A stretch of DNA of 64,000 nucleotides from Hyphomonadaceae bacterium UKL13-1 (GTDB lineage Bacteria; Pseudomonadota; Alphaproteobacteria; Caulobacterales; Aquidulcibacteraceae). Positions 9,576-18,188 of this stretch are shown here, one piece after another (within the stretch, counting starts at the first letter, position 1; each line of letters opens with the position of its first letter). The position numbers were made by a program, and so were the translations under genes. The stretch spans positions 702,001 to 766,000 of the forward strand of contig CP012156.1 of assembly GCA_001602435.1 (NCBI GenBank). Reading direction: 5' to 3'. Below the pieces are notes generated by a model, which saw only the letters and a list, made by a program, of their open reading frames with translations, did not search any database and was not told where the DNA came from.

Positions 9576-10309
9576 CCGCGCCGCCAACCCTGGTGTGGAT
9601 CGCAGGCCACATGTGCGACCACAAGCTTTGGCGCGACGTGGGTAAGATCAGCCCTTACCCAAATACCTATGCCTCCATTACCCAATTTGATTGCATCGAG
9701 GTGCTGGCACAGGATGTATTGGCGGGGGTTTCAGGCCCCATCATCCCCATGGGCTTTTCAATGGGTGCGATTGTGGCGCTAATGATGGCCAAGAAGGCCC
9801 CGGAGCGCGTGAAGGGCTTGGTGCTTTCCAGCACCAATTGCACGGCAGACTTGCCTGAAAGAGCGGTCGCCCGCTTATCCCAGCAAGCCCAAGTTCGAGA
9901 CGGCCAATTAAACGCCATCGTTCGCGACGAATTGAAGCCTCATTATCTAAGCCCAGCAACCCAAGGCGCAAAGCGTCAGGATATCCTCGACTTGACGTTT
10001 AAGATGGGCATGGACCTTGGGCCGGACGTGTTCCTCCGCCAAAGTGAAGCGCTTCGCACGCGGCCCGCCCTCTGCGGGGTAATCTCTGACTTTAAGGGCC
10101 ACGTGCTTGTGCTCGCGGGTGCCGATGACACTTTGTGCCCGCCTGCATGGCACGTTGCGATGGCAGCGCGAAATCCCCGGGCAAATTATGTCGAGATCCA
10201 AAACGCAGGCCATCTGGTGCCGCTAGAGCAGCCTTCTGCGTTCCGGCGGACCATTTCAGATTGGCTGACAAACCTAAAAATAACGCCCAAACAGGAGATT
10301 GAGGCATGA
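9572..10309 (+). CDS. Alpha/beta hydrolase
   Basis: A 245-residue alpha/beta-hydrolase-fold protein. The nucleophile elbow G-F-S-M-G lies near residues 62-66, an acid near A-G-A-D-D-T, and the final histidine in N-A-G-H-L-V-P-L-E. It probably cleaves an ester or lactone. The start codon is GTG overlapping the stop of the LacI gene (GTGA), and its own stop overlaps the next start (ATGA), so it is translated as part of one operon. No signal peptide is visible, so it acts in the cytoplasm on an imported substrate or pathway intermediate. Confidence 0.85.
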   Translation: MTAPPTLVWIAGHMCDHKLWRDVGKISPYPNTYASITQFDCIEVLAQDVLAGVSGPIIPMGFSMGAIVALMMAKKAPERVKGLVLSSTNCTADLPERAVARLSQQAQVRDGQLNAIVRDELKPHYLSPATQGAKRQDILDLTFKMGMDLGPDVFLRQSEALRTRPALCGVISDFKGHVLVLAGADDTLCPPAWHVAMAARNPRANYVEIQNAGHLVPLEQPSAFRRTISDWLTNLKITPKQEIEA

Positions 10310-11457
10310 GCGAGCGCATTCTAACCACACATGTCGGATCATTGCCGCGCTCAAAGGCTGTTACAGACCTCATCTTTGCAGCTGAACGTGGTGACCCCAT
10401 TGATCAGGCAAAGTTCGAGGACGTGATTGGCCGGGCCGTTGATGAGACTGTCGCCAATCAAGTTCGCGTCGGAATCGATCTGGTCTCAGACGGGGAAATG
10501 TCGAAGATTTCCTACGCAACCTATATCAAGGATCGTATCACAGGCTTTGACGGGGATAGCTCTCGGACCCCACCCTCTGACCTTGAGGCGTTTCCAACCT
10601 TCTTAGCGCGTCAGGCGAGCGGCGGGGGTACCCCCACCTATCGTCGCCCAAAATGTATTGGGCCGGTCGCCGTGAAGTCGATGGAGCCTCTCAAGGCTGA
10701 TCTTGGCTTCATGCGTGCGGCCCTCGCCAAACATAAGCCTGTGGCAGGCTTTATGAATGCGGCGTCGCCTGGCGTGATCGCCTTGTTCCAACCTAATGAG
10801 CATTATGCGACGCAGGATGATTATCTTGAAGCACTCGCTGAAGCCATGCGATCTGAGTATGAAGCGATCGTGGCCGATGGCCTGATCCTGCAGCTTGATA
10901 GTCCAGACTTAGGACTTGGGCGGCATATGATGTACAAGGATCGCAGTGATGCGGACTACCTCAAACTCATTGGCACGCATGTTGATGTTCTCAACCACGC
11001 GCTTCGCAATGTCCCAGCAGACCGGGTTCGGATGCATGTATGCTGGGGCAATTATGAGGGCCCGCACCATCATGATGTCGAGATGGGCGTGATCTTGCCT
11101 ACGCTTATGAAGGCCAAGCCAGCAGGACTATTGTTTGAGACCTCCAACCCGCGCCATCAGCATGATTGGAACTATTTTGTTGAGATGCTCGCCATTATTC
11201 CTGACGACAAGATCCTCATTCCAGGCGTGATCGATTCCACCACCAATTTCATTGAACACCCCCGCGTCGTTGCTGAACGCATTGAGCGCTTTGCCGGAAT
11301 TATCGGACGAGAGCGCGTGATCGCCGGCACTGATTGTGGCTTCTCGACGTTTGCAGGTTATGGCGCAGTAGATCCGGAGATTGTTTGGGCCAAGCTCAAG
11401 ACTTTGGCCGAGGGTGCCGCTTTGGCCAGCACAAAGCTTTGGAGCAAGGCAGCGTGA
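10306..11457 (+). CDS. MetE C-terminal-like zinc enzyme (383 aa)
   Basis: This matches only the C-terminal, catalytic half of cobalamin-independent methionine synthase. It has H-V-G-S-L-P-R near the start, D-G-E-M-S-K near residue 65, and the zinc ligands H244, C246 and C344. Full MetE is about 750 residues; stand-alone proteins of this size include epoxyalkane:coenzyme M transferase and various methyltransferases of unknown substrate. The family activates a thiol on zinc for attack on an electrophile. Its position between a hydrolase and an aldolase in a LacI-controlled operon suggests removal of a methyl group or thiol addition during catabolism, not methionine synthesis (inference). Confidence 0.85.
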   Translation: MSERILTTHVGSLPRSKAVTDLIFAAERGDPIDQAKFEDVIGRAVDETVANQVRVGIDLVSDGEMSKISYATYIKDRITGFDGDSSRTPPSDLEAFPTFLARQASGGGTPTYRRPKCIGPVAVKSMEPLKADLGFMRAALAKHKPVAGFMNAASPGVIALFQPNEHYATQDDYLEALAEAMRSEYEAIVADGLILQLDSPDLGLGRHMMYKDRSDADYLKLIGTHVDVLNHALRNVPADRVRMHVCWGNYEGPHHHDVEMGVILPTLMKAKPAGLLFETSNPRHQHDWNYFVEMLAIIPDDKILIPGVIDSTTNFIEHPRVVAERIERFAGIIGRERVIAGTDCGFSTFAGYGAVDPEIVWAKLKTLAEGAALASTKLWSKAA

Positions 11458-12203
11458 GCGCGTTTCGAGACAAATTGCTGGCTGGTGAGGTCATTGCCGC
11501 TACATGGGTCAAGACTCCAAGCCCGATCATTGTAGAAGTCCTAAGCCTCAGTTCTTTGGACTGCTTGGTGCTTGATGCAGAGCATGCCCCTTTTGACCGC
11601 ACGTCGTTGGATTTGTGCATTCTAGCAGCACGAGCCTATGGAAAGCCCGTCCTTGTAAGACCTGCGTCCAGTAGCCATGAGCAAATCCTCAATGCGCTTG
11701 ATTGCGGTGCAAATGGCGTTGTCCTCCCCCATATCAGAAGTGCAGAGGAAGCAGCCGAATCCGTGAAGGCCTGCCACTATGGTCGTGGCGGTCGCGGATT
11801 TGCGGGCTCTAGCCGCTCAGCCGGCTACACAACCAAAGGCATGGCGAAACATCGTGAAACCGCAACAGACATTATCGTCATTGCACAGATTGAAGATGTC
11901 GAAGCTGTGGAAGAGATTGATGCCATTGCCCGAGTGGAAGGCATCGACGCGCTGTTTATCGGCCGCGCTGACCTAACCGTCGCCTATAATGCAGCAACGC
12001 CTGATGACGAAATTGTCGTTGCGGCCGTGGACCGCATTGTAGCCGCCGGAAAGGCGGCAGGGCGTGTCACCGGGATGTTCCTTGGCCGCGCCAGCGATGT
12101 TGCCTTATGGCGCGGGAAGGGGGCCAGCCTCTTTGTGCTAGGCTCTGATCATGACTTCGTCCTTCAGGGTGCTGCAGCCCTTGGAGAAACAATAAGAGGG
12201 TGA
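11454..12203 (+). CDS. HpcH/HpaI-type class II aldolase
   Basis: A 249-residue protein of the HpcH/HpaI aldolase/citrate lyase family. The sequence shows L-D-A-E-H-A-P-F-D near residue 40, the glycine-rich G-R-G-G-R-G-F-A-G segment and an A-Q-I-E metal-binding glutamate near 145. Members cleave 2-keto-3-deoxy acids to pyruvate plus an aldehyde, or act on 4-hydroxy-2-oxo acids. The start is GTG at 11454, overlapping the previous stop. As last gene of the operon it is well placed to release central metabolites at the end of the pathway. Confidence 0.85.
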   Translation: MSAFRDKLLAGEVIAATWVKTPSPIIVEVLSLSSLDCLVLDAEHAPFDRTSLDLCILAARAYGKPVLVRPASSSHEQILNALDCGANGVVLPHIRSAEEAAESVKACHYGRGGRGFAGSSRSAGYTTKGMAKHRETATDIIVIAQIEDVEAVEEIDAIARVEGIDALFIGRADLTVAYNAATPDDEIVVAAVDRIVAAGKAAGRVTGMFLGRASDVALWRGKGASLFVLGSDHDFVLQGAAALGETIRG

Positions 12204-12249
12204 TGGTGAGGGGCTAGTGAAATGCAAGTTTCACCGCACAAGTCAGTCG

Positions 12250-13599
12250 TTAGATTTTTTCCATCGCGCGCGCTGCAGCGCTAATGGTTGCCTCCACATC
12301 TTCGTCAGTCAAAGCGAATGATATAAACCAGCGGCTACCTAGGCCCTGGATAATGCCTTGCTCGCGTAAGCCTTGTCGGAAGCGCATTGCCTTGCCAGTA
12401 TCGGCGTTTGCAGCAATTTCCGCGCTTGTCCACATCGGTTCCTTGGCTGTGAAATGAGTGCAGAAGTTTCCGGGTAGACCCATGGTCACCATATCATGGC
12501 CCGTTGTTCGGGCTGCTTGCCGCAGTCCGGCTTCTAGTTTGGCCTGCATTTGGTTGCGGCGGACGTAAAGCTCCGTTCCTCCGTTTTCCAGCATCCGGAT
12601 TGTCGCGAGGCCAGCCGCAATCGACACCGGGAAGGCGTTAAAGGTCCCCGCTCCGATGACTTTGTTCTGCTTGAACAAATTGAAGATATCCTTTCGACCA
12701 GCGATGGCAGCAAGTGGCATCCCTCCTGCTATCGCCTTGCCGAAGATCGTTAGGTCCGGTGTCACACCAACGATGGACTGCGCGCCGCCGATCGCCGTTC
12801 GGAAGCCAGTTATGATCTCGTCGAAACAAAGTAACACGCCGTATTGTCGGCAAAGGTTCTGAACGGCCTCAAGATACCCCGGCTTTGGTGACGCACCGCC
12901 ACCGTTGCTATTGAACACTTCCATGATTAGCACGGCGATCTTGTCGCCGTGATTTTCAAGTAAAGTCTTCAGGGCACCGATATCGTTCCAGGGTATGAGA
13001 AAGGATTCTTCAAGCGCATGTTCTGCGCGTCCCTCGGTATAGAAAGGATCATTGTCGCTGATAGCTGCGTAAGGCAGGTCATTGGCTGCGGGATCGACCA
13101 CGCCTCCGATAACGTTGTCTAACCAGCCATGGTAATGGCCACCAAATCTGACAAACTTCGGCTTTCCGGTAAAGGCCCGCGCCAAGCGCAATGCCATTTG
13201 GACCGCCTCTGAGCCCGACAGGTGAAACCGGACGTGTTCAGCACTAGGAACGTGCTCAACAATTTTTTCTGCTAACTCGACTTCGAGCCGACTCTGGCAA
13301 GCGCCGGATTGGACGTATAGCAGTTTGTCGAGCTGTGCATGGATTACATCCAGGTACTCTCGGCACCCATGCCCCCAAATGCCTGGGCCCATGGCAATGG
13401 CGAAATCCAGCCATTCCTTGCCATCAACATCCCACACCCGCTGGCCTTGGCCAGACTCAACAAAAATCGACGGCTCGGCTAGTGCGCGGACGTTACTCTG
13501 TCGACTAGACATCACGTGCGACGCACGCTCGATCAGGCGTGCGGTCTCCGAACTGAGTTCGAGACCACCTTTGGCAATGGTGTCTGTTGATTCCTGCAT
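12250..13599 (-). CDS. Class III aminotransferase (GSA-aminomutase-like)
   Basis: A PLP enzyme of fold type I, 449 residues from the chosen ATG at 13599. The sequence shows the G-S-E-A-V-Q-M-A-L-R-L-A-R motif, the cofactor-binding D-E-I in L-L-C-F-D-E-I-I-T-G-F-R, and the Schiff-base lysine in F-G-K-A-I-A-G-G-M-P-L-A. Relatives include glutamate-1-semialdehyde aminomutase and beta-amino-acid aminotransferases; catabolic context favours an omega- or beta-amino acid substrate. The frame is open to 13680, but the earlier ATG lacks a Shine-Dalgarno site, whereas GGGGCGG precedes 13599. It is divergent from a TonB receptor and shares a GntR-type box with it. Confidence 0.88.
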   Translation of the reverse strand: MQESTDTIAKGGLELSSETARLIERASHVMSSRQSNVRALAEPSIFVESGQGQRVWDVDGKEWLDFAIAMGPGIWGHGCREYLDVIHAQLDKLLYVQSGACQSRLEVELAEKIVEHVPSAEHVRFHLSGSEAVQMALRLARAFTGKPKFVRFGGHYHGWLDNVIGGVVDPAANDLPYAAISDNDPFYTEGRAEHALEESFLIPWNDIGALKTLLENHGDKIAVLIMEVFNSNGGGASPKPGYLEAVQNLCRQYGVLLCFDEIITGFRTAIGGAQSIVGVTPDLTIFGKAIAGGMPLAAIAGRKDIFNLFKQNKVIGAGTFNAFPVSIAAGLATIRMLENGGTELYVRRNQMQAKLEAGLRQAARTTGHDMVTMGLPGNFCTHFTAKEPMWTSAEIAANADTGKAMRFRQGLREQGIIQGLGSRWFISFALTDEDVEATISAAARAMEKI

Positions 13600-13806
13600 T
13601 GTCCGCCCCGTTTGTTGCGCAGTGTGCAAAAACTGTAGAACAGTCTTGGTGGAATTGGCAAGCGTAATGTCCAGCGGCATTCGGTCGGAATCTGCTAGGT
13701 TCGGTCAATTATCGACTGAAGCGATGGTATATTCGGCTGCTTCGCTAAGTTGCTCGCATTTGCGCTGGCAGGGGTCGTCGTTGATGATTTCTGGCGTCCA
13801 ATAATA

Positions 13807-13817
13807 TTGTTGCACAA
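13807..13817. promoter_or_regulatory. Putative GntR/FCD operator
   Basis: TTGTTGCACAA has arms TTGT/ACAA around TGC, fitting the TNGTNNNACNA pattern known for FadR-subfamily GntR regulators. It lies between the divergent aminotransferase and TonB receptor genes. A weaker relative (TTGTTGCGCAG) is at 13612-13622. Confidence 0.7.
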
Positions 13818-13898
13818 TTTATATTAGTTTGTTACCCATCCCGTAGACCCCGCGGCAGCTCAGTCGGAAGCTTCGAGGTATTCCAAGGGAGGGATTCT

Positions 13899-16253
13899 AT
13901 GAAAGTTGGGACGCTCATGGTGCACGCAAGTGCAGCGACGCTGGCCTTTTGCGCCATCGGGATTTCGCTACCAGCCGATGCTCAACCAGCCAGCGACCAA
14001 GTGGAGGTAATTATCGTCACTTCCCAAAAGCGCGAGCAGATGTTGAAGGATGTGCCGGTTGCCGTGACTGCTATGACTGGCGCGGCAATTCGCGAGAACA
14101 ACATCACAGATCCGCGTGACCTCTTCCATGGCATCCCAAACGTTGCAGTAAAGTCGACGGCCGCGGCTGGGCAAGTCCAACTGTCATTTCGCGGCGTCAG
14201 TTATTCGACCTTCTCACCAGTCGGCGTGCAGCCGGTTATGGTGTACCAAGACGAAGTCGCTCAAAGCTCGCCACAGACAGCCGGTCTATTTATTTTCGAC
14301 AATGAGCGCATCGAAGTGGTGCGCGGGCCGCAAAACACTCTCTATGGCCGCAATAGCACTGGTGGAGCAGTCAATTATATTTCTAAGCGCCCCCGGATAG
14401 GCGCCGGGACGAATGGATACGCGGACCTTACCCTCGGCGATGCAGGCACTGCAAACTTTGAAGGGGCCGTTGGTTTCGACCTCGGCGATACTGCTGCTTT
14501 TCGATTGTCGGTGCAGTCGCTGAACAACGCCGGATATTGGAAAAACCTTCATTTCCCCGGTGATAGAGTAGGTGAAACCAGCCAGCATATGTTTAGGGCG
14601 CAAGTCGCGCTAGAGCCGCGTGAGAATACAAAACTGCTGTTTAATTTGCATGGGGGTCAAAGGCGAGGCGAGCAGCGTCCCTACAAGTCTCACGGTCTGA
14701 TTGATCCTGTAACAGGTGGCACCTGTACAGATATTGATCTCGACAACTTCAAGACAAAATGCGTCGATGCCGGTGGGAACGCAACTAATCCCAATACATC
14801 TGAAGTCTATGTCGGCATGCGCAACAATCGGAACAACATTGATGCTTTTGGCGGATCGGCGCGCTTTGATCTCGCCACCGACGCGTTCGACTTTCTGTCG
14901 ATCACAGCACATGAACAGAACAAGGGTGATGTTTGGGAAGACGACGATGGTATCCAGTTCGATTCCACGAACTTTTTTGTTAAATTCCGACAGAAGGCGC
15001 GGACCGATCAATGGTCCCAAGAGTTTCGGCTGACATCGAATACCAAGCAACGGTTCCGCTGGATTACGGGTGCCTACGGATTCGTGGAGAAGGTAGATTA
15101 CCAGACCGCCATCCCGATCTTAATGTTGTTCTCTGATGCAGGGAAAGCGCGACAGAACACGCGCATGGTTAGCATTTTCGGGGACGCAAAGTACGACTTA
15201 ACTGAAAAGTTGACGATCAATGCGGGTGCGCGCTTTCTAAACGAAAAGCAGTACGGCAGGGTCAATGCAACTCACGCGGACTTCACGCTTGCACCAGGGG
15301 GCGGCTTAGATCCTGAGCAACCGGATTTGTTCTTGTACGACAACCTTGTGCGTTACAAAGCGCCGCCGGTCGGTATATCCCCAACACGTCTAGGCAACGA
15401 CGTATTCAATGCGCCTTATGAAAAGTCTTGGAATATGTGGGGCGGCAAGTTCGCCGTCGAGTACAAAACGGATTTCGGTGCACTTTTATATGCCTCTGTG
15501 ACGCGTGGGCAAAAGGGAGGACAGTTCACCGATTCCCCCGATGCTGTGCTGCAAGGAGTATTCTTTACCCCCGTAAATCCCGAAACCATCGTTTCATATG
15601 AAGCGGGTTTCAAGCATGAGTGGTTCAGTCGAAGGCTGCAGACGAACCTAGCGCTGTTTCATATGGACTATAAGGACCAACAGGACCAAATCAGCATCCC
15701 CACGGCGGCCGGTGGTGTCTCGGCGACGGTGGTCAATGTGGGTGATTCCAAAATCAATGGTGCTGAGTTGGAGGCACGAATAGTGCCGGGCGGCGGATGG
15801 GATATCAACCTTGGTTTGGGTTGGCTCGATACCAGAGTTACGCGCGATGCTGTTGCTGCCCGGACCGGCGGGGTGGCTTCAATCGAAGTTGGGCGTAACC
15901 TTGCAAATGCTCCGAAATTCACGGGGAACTTGGGAATTACAAAGGAATTCGAACTTGGCGGTGAGACTCGGCTCAAGGCAAACATCAATGGCAGCTATGC
16001 TTCATCTGTCGAACTTCGTCTGACTGACACTGCCGCAACTCGGATATACGGCACAAATCCACCCGACTTGCTGCTAAACGCATTCTTAGCCCTAAAATTC
16101 GGACCGGATGGGGAATACCGGCTGTCGGTTTGGGGCAAAAACCTGACAGATGAGTTGGTTATCAACTACACGCAGGAATTTGGCGTTGGCTCGATTATGG
16201 GGATCCCTGGGGACCCAAGAAGGTATGGCGTTACATTTGGCGTGGACTTCTAA
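13899..16253 (+). CDS. TonB-dependent outer-membrane receptor
   Basis: A 784-residue receptor. The signal peptide ends near residue 29 (A-D-A-Q), a TonB-box-like E-V-I-I-V-T-S-Q-K-R follows, then a plug with R-G-P-Q-N-T-L-Y-G-R-N-S-T-G-G and a barrel ending G-V-D-F. GGGAGGG lies 7 bases before the ATG. The GntR box at 13807-13817 is 81 bp upstream. Two small secreted proteins follow in the same direction, suggesting a joint outer-membrane/periplasm function. It is related in style to the receptor at 24259, which has the same box, so both probably bring in the substrate of region B. Confidence 0.93.
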   Translation: MKVGTLMVHASAATLAFCAIGISLPADAQPASDQVEVIIVTSQKREQMLKDVPVAVTAMTGAAIRENNITDPRDLFHGIPNVAVKSTAAAGQVQLSFRGVSYSTFSPVGVQPVMVYQDEVAQSSPQTAGLFIFDNERIEVVRGPQNTLYGRNSTGGAVNYISKRPRIGAGTNGYADLTLGDAGTANFEGAVGFDLGDTAAFRLSVQSLNNAGYWKNLHFPGDRVGETSQHMFRAQVALEPRENTKLLFNLHGGQRRGEQRPYKSHGLIDPVTGGTCTDIDLDNFKTKCVDAGGNATNPNTSEVYVGMRNNRNNIDAFGGSARFDLATDAFDFLSITAHEQNKGDVWEDDDGIQFDSTNFFVKFRQKARTDQWSQEFRLTSNTKQRFRWITGAYGFVEKVDYQTAIPILMLFSDAGKARQNTRMVSIFGDAKYDLTEKLTINAGARFLNEKQYGRVNATHADFTLAPGGGLDPEQPDLFLYDNLVRYKAPPVGISPTRLGNDVFNAPYEKSWNMWGGKFAVEYKTDFGALLYASVTRGQKGGQFTDSPDAVLQGVFFTPVNPETIVSYEAGFKHEWFSRRLQTNLALFHMDYKDQQDQISIPTAAGGVSATVVNVGDSKINGAELEARIVPGGGWDINLGLGWLDTRVTRDAVAARTGGVASIEVGRNLANAPKFTGNLGITKEFELGGETRLKANINGSYASSVELRLTDTAATRIYGTNPPDLLLNAFLALKFGPDGEYRLSVWGKNLTDELVINYTQEFGVGSIMGIPGDPRRYGVTFGVDF

Positions 16254-16314
16254 TGGCCCGAGCCCTGTAATGCCGCAGTCTGGTGAGATTTATAATATTA
16301 GAAGGAACTTAGGC

Positions 16315-16818
16315 ATGATGCATCTCCATCAACGTCTCAGGGCTGTCGTTGTTGGCACGATAGTCTTATCGGTCACCTTGGGAACGGCAAATGCTGCCGC
16401 GCCTGCGCCTTTGCCGCACGAAACCAGCGTCTCTACTTCGATCCTCGATGGAATGAATATCCAGTACAGTTATATCGACGGCACACCAACTTCGTACAAA
16501 GTCAGCTTCGAGAATGGTTTGCTCGATTGGGAAGAGCGCACCTTTGATTTTTCCGATGGTGACCGTCGGGTGTACGGCCCGGTATCTGGAGTCAAGGGTT
16601 CACCCTACAAGGCCCATCAGCTCAGTGAAGACGAGTACATGGTCTCTTTCATTGAAAACTCGCCGCAGGGTGATCTGGAATGGGCCAGCCTTCACATCAA
16701 TCTGAAGACGCGCCGCATCTACGCCGCTTCGCTCTTCAACTACGGCCCGAACCGCGCCGGGCCGCACATTATTCATTGGGCCCCCGGCTTCATCTATTCG
16801 GTATCTGAGCGCAAATGA
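16315..16818 (+). CDS. Small secreted MoaF/PAD-like protein 1
   Basis: A 167-residue protein with a signal peptide (cleavage near A-N-A-A, residue 27) and one beta-rich domain. The pattern G-M-N-I-Q-Y-S-Y-I-D-G, then F-E-N-G-L-L-D-W, then Y-M-V-S-F-I-E resembles the small lipocalin-like barrel of MoaF-related proteins and phenolic acid decarboxylases. It is similar to the next gene in order of motifs and in its G-x-I-Y/H-S-V-S end, so the two look like a tandem duplication. AAGGA precedes the ATG at 16315. A role in binding or decarboxylating a phenolic compound in the periplasm is possible but unproven. Confidence 0.75.
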   Translation: MMHLHQRLRAVVVGTIVLSVTLGTANAAAPAPLPHETSVSTSILDGMNIQYSYIDGTPTSYKVSFENGLLDWEERTFDFSDGDRRVYGPVSGVKGSPYKAHQLSEDEYMVSFIENSPQGDLEWASLHINLKTRRIYAASLFNYGPNRAGPHIIHWAPGFIYSVSERK

Positions 16819-16881
16819 TCAGGGAAATGATGGCACCGAACCAATAGGTCGGGTCTTAACTTTTATCATAGGAGACAGGCG

Positions 16882-17352
16882 ATGAGCACCGGAACAATCC
16901 TGAATATTGCTGCGGCTTTTAGCTTTGCTTTTATGGCAAGCGCCGCGCAAGCAGCACCGCCCGAGGTACGTGGTGAGGGGGCTAGGACTGACATTTCGGT
17001 GCCCACCGCATTAATGGATGGCACCAAAATAATGTACACGTTGGTTGACGGTCAAAGCTTTGAAGTCACCTTTGAGAAGGGTGTTGTTAACTGGCGAGGC
17101 CTCGCAGGTTCTGCAAAGGGCAAATCTGGACGAAATGTTAGTTATGCCGCGCATAAGCTTGATAATGGCCTGTACCGTGTCCGCTGGAACGACGCGCGCA
17201 TGGACGACGATTTTGATTTTATCACGCTGCTGATCGATCTCAACAAGCAAACCGTATTTGACTGTTCGTTGTTGAACTACGGTGACAAGAGCCCGGCCAA
17301 GCCGGAGGTGCGCTTCATTCCAGGAGTCATACACAGTGTGTCACGGTCTTGA
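16882..17352 (+). CDS. Small secreted MoaF/PAD-like protein 2
   Basis: A 156-residue paralogue of the preceding gene. It has a signal peptide (cleavage near A-Q-A-A, residue 25) and the same motif order: G-T-K-I-M-Y-T-L-V-D-G, F-E-K-G-V-V-N-W, Y-R-V-R-W-N, L-L-N-Y-G and I-P-G-V-I-H-S-V-S-R-S. GGAGA lies before the ATG. The spacing of about 60 bases from the first copy suggests co-transcription with it and with the TonB receptor. The fold assignment rests on motif resemblance only. Confidence 0.75.
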   Translation: MSTGTILNIAAAFSFAFMASAAQAAPPEVRGEGARTDISVPTALMDGTKIMYTLVDGQSFEVTFEKGVVNWRGLAGSAKGKSGRNVSYAAHKLDNGLYRVRWNDARMDDDFDFITLLIDLNKQTVFDCSLLNYGDKSPAKPEVRFIPGVIHSVSRS

Positions 17353-17745
17353 CGAAGAATTGCCCACTTTCATGATGTAAAGTGTCTCATTGTCTATATT
17401 GTCTCAGGTTTTGCGTCATGGCATTGATTAAGCCATTAGTTGGGTAAGTAAGAGCGCATTAATCGATCATGCGTTTCCACTATGTATTCCCTCCGCTCTA
17501 CTGAGGGGCAAGACCTGAAGCCAATCCGGTCTGATCGCCTCAGCCGCAATCTTGCCGGCCATGTGCGGTGAAACACCCAGAGTGGCAGTTCGACTGCAAA
17601 TGCATCGGCAGCAGTGCGGTGATACCTGCCGCCGAACCTTGCTGACCGATTTCGTGATGAAAAAGGCTGGAATGAGCGGACTCGGCCGATATAAACAACG
17701 GCCGTGCCAATAACTAATCATGTCTGACCTTCGAGTGGTCGTACT
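17353..17745. other. Intergenic stretch, no supported gene
   Basis: No open frame here shows recognisable protein character. TGTCT occurs three times at 17383, 17391 and 17400, with TGTCTCA at the first and third. Such spaced repeats are seen at the ends of some insertion sequences, but no transposase or matching end is present. The gap separates convergent transcription units. Confidence 0.5.
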
Positions 17746-18183
17746 TCACCCACCCATCAATTCAATCGTGAAGCCGTGACTGTCGCGGATATAAGTTGCG
17801 CGCAAGCCTTGGTTAGGGCCCGCTTTGACGCTCGGTAAATGCGGGGCTGCCGCCTCGAAACCGTATGCAGCTGCCCGCCGCACGACATCAGCAACATCAT
17901 GTACCTTTAGCGCTAGGTGTGAAGCTCCTATATCGCAAGGCCGCCCGCCAGCCACGGGCGCGGACTGGGGTGACGTATACTGAAGGAGTTCCATCGTTAG
18001 TCCGGGGGCATAAACATAGACTAATTCAACATCTGCCCCCAATACGCCTGTAACCTCTTCGATCGAAGCTGCAGGCGGACGGCGCGGTTCGGTTATTTCA
18101 AACCCTAAGCACGCGTGCATAAATGCAGACATTGATCTGACGTCTGCGACTGTGAATCCGATATGAAGCGGCTCTATTCCCAT
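17746..18183 (-). CDS. VOC-family (glyoxalase/dioxygenase fold) protein
   Basis: A 145-residue protein with paired beta-alpha-beta-beta-beta modules of the vicinal oxygen chelate superfamily. It starts H-I-G-F-T-V-A-D-V with a metal-ligand-type His8, has another His in A-S-H-L-A-L-K-V near residue 90, and ends with a Glu in F-T-I-E-L-M-G-G. The family includes ring-cleaving dioxygenases, epimerases and lyases that use a divalent metal. It is the last gene of the operon running from the aldehyde dehydrogenase through gntR and the E1 genes, starting 6 bases after the E1-beta stop. Its reaction cannot be told from sequence. Confidence 0.82.
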   Translation of the reverse strand: MGIEPLHIGFTVADVRSMSAFMHACLGFEITEPRRPPAASIEEVTGVLGADVELVYVYAPGLTMELLQYTSPQSAPVAGGRPCDIGASHLALKVHDVADVVRRAAAYGFEAAAPHLPSVKAGPNQGLRATYIRDSHGFTIELMGG

Positions 18184-18188
18184 TTCTG

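Noticed and set aside
17467..17721. An 84-residue minus-strand frame
   Set aside because: Unusual composition, no ribosome site, and no recognisable domain in any frame.
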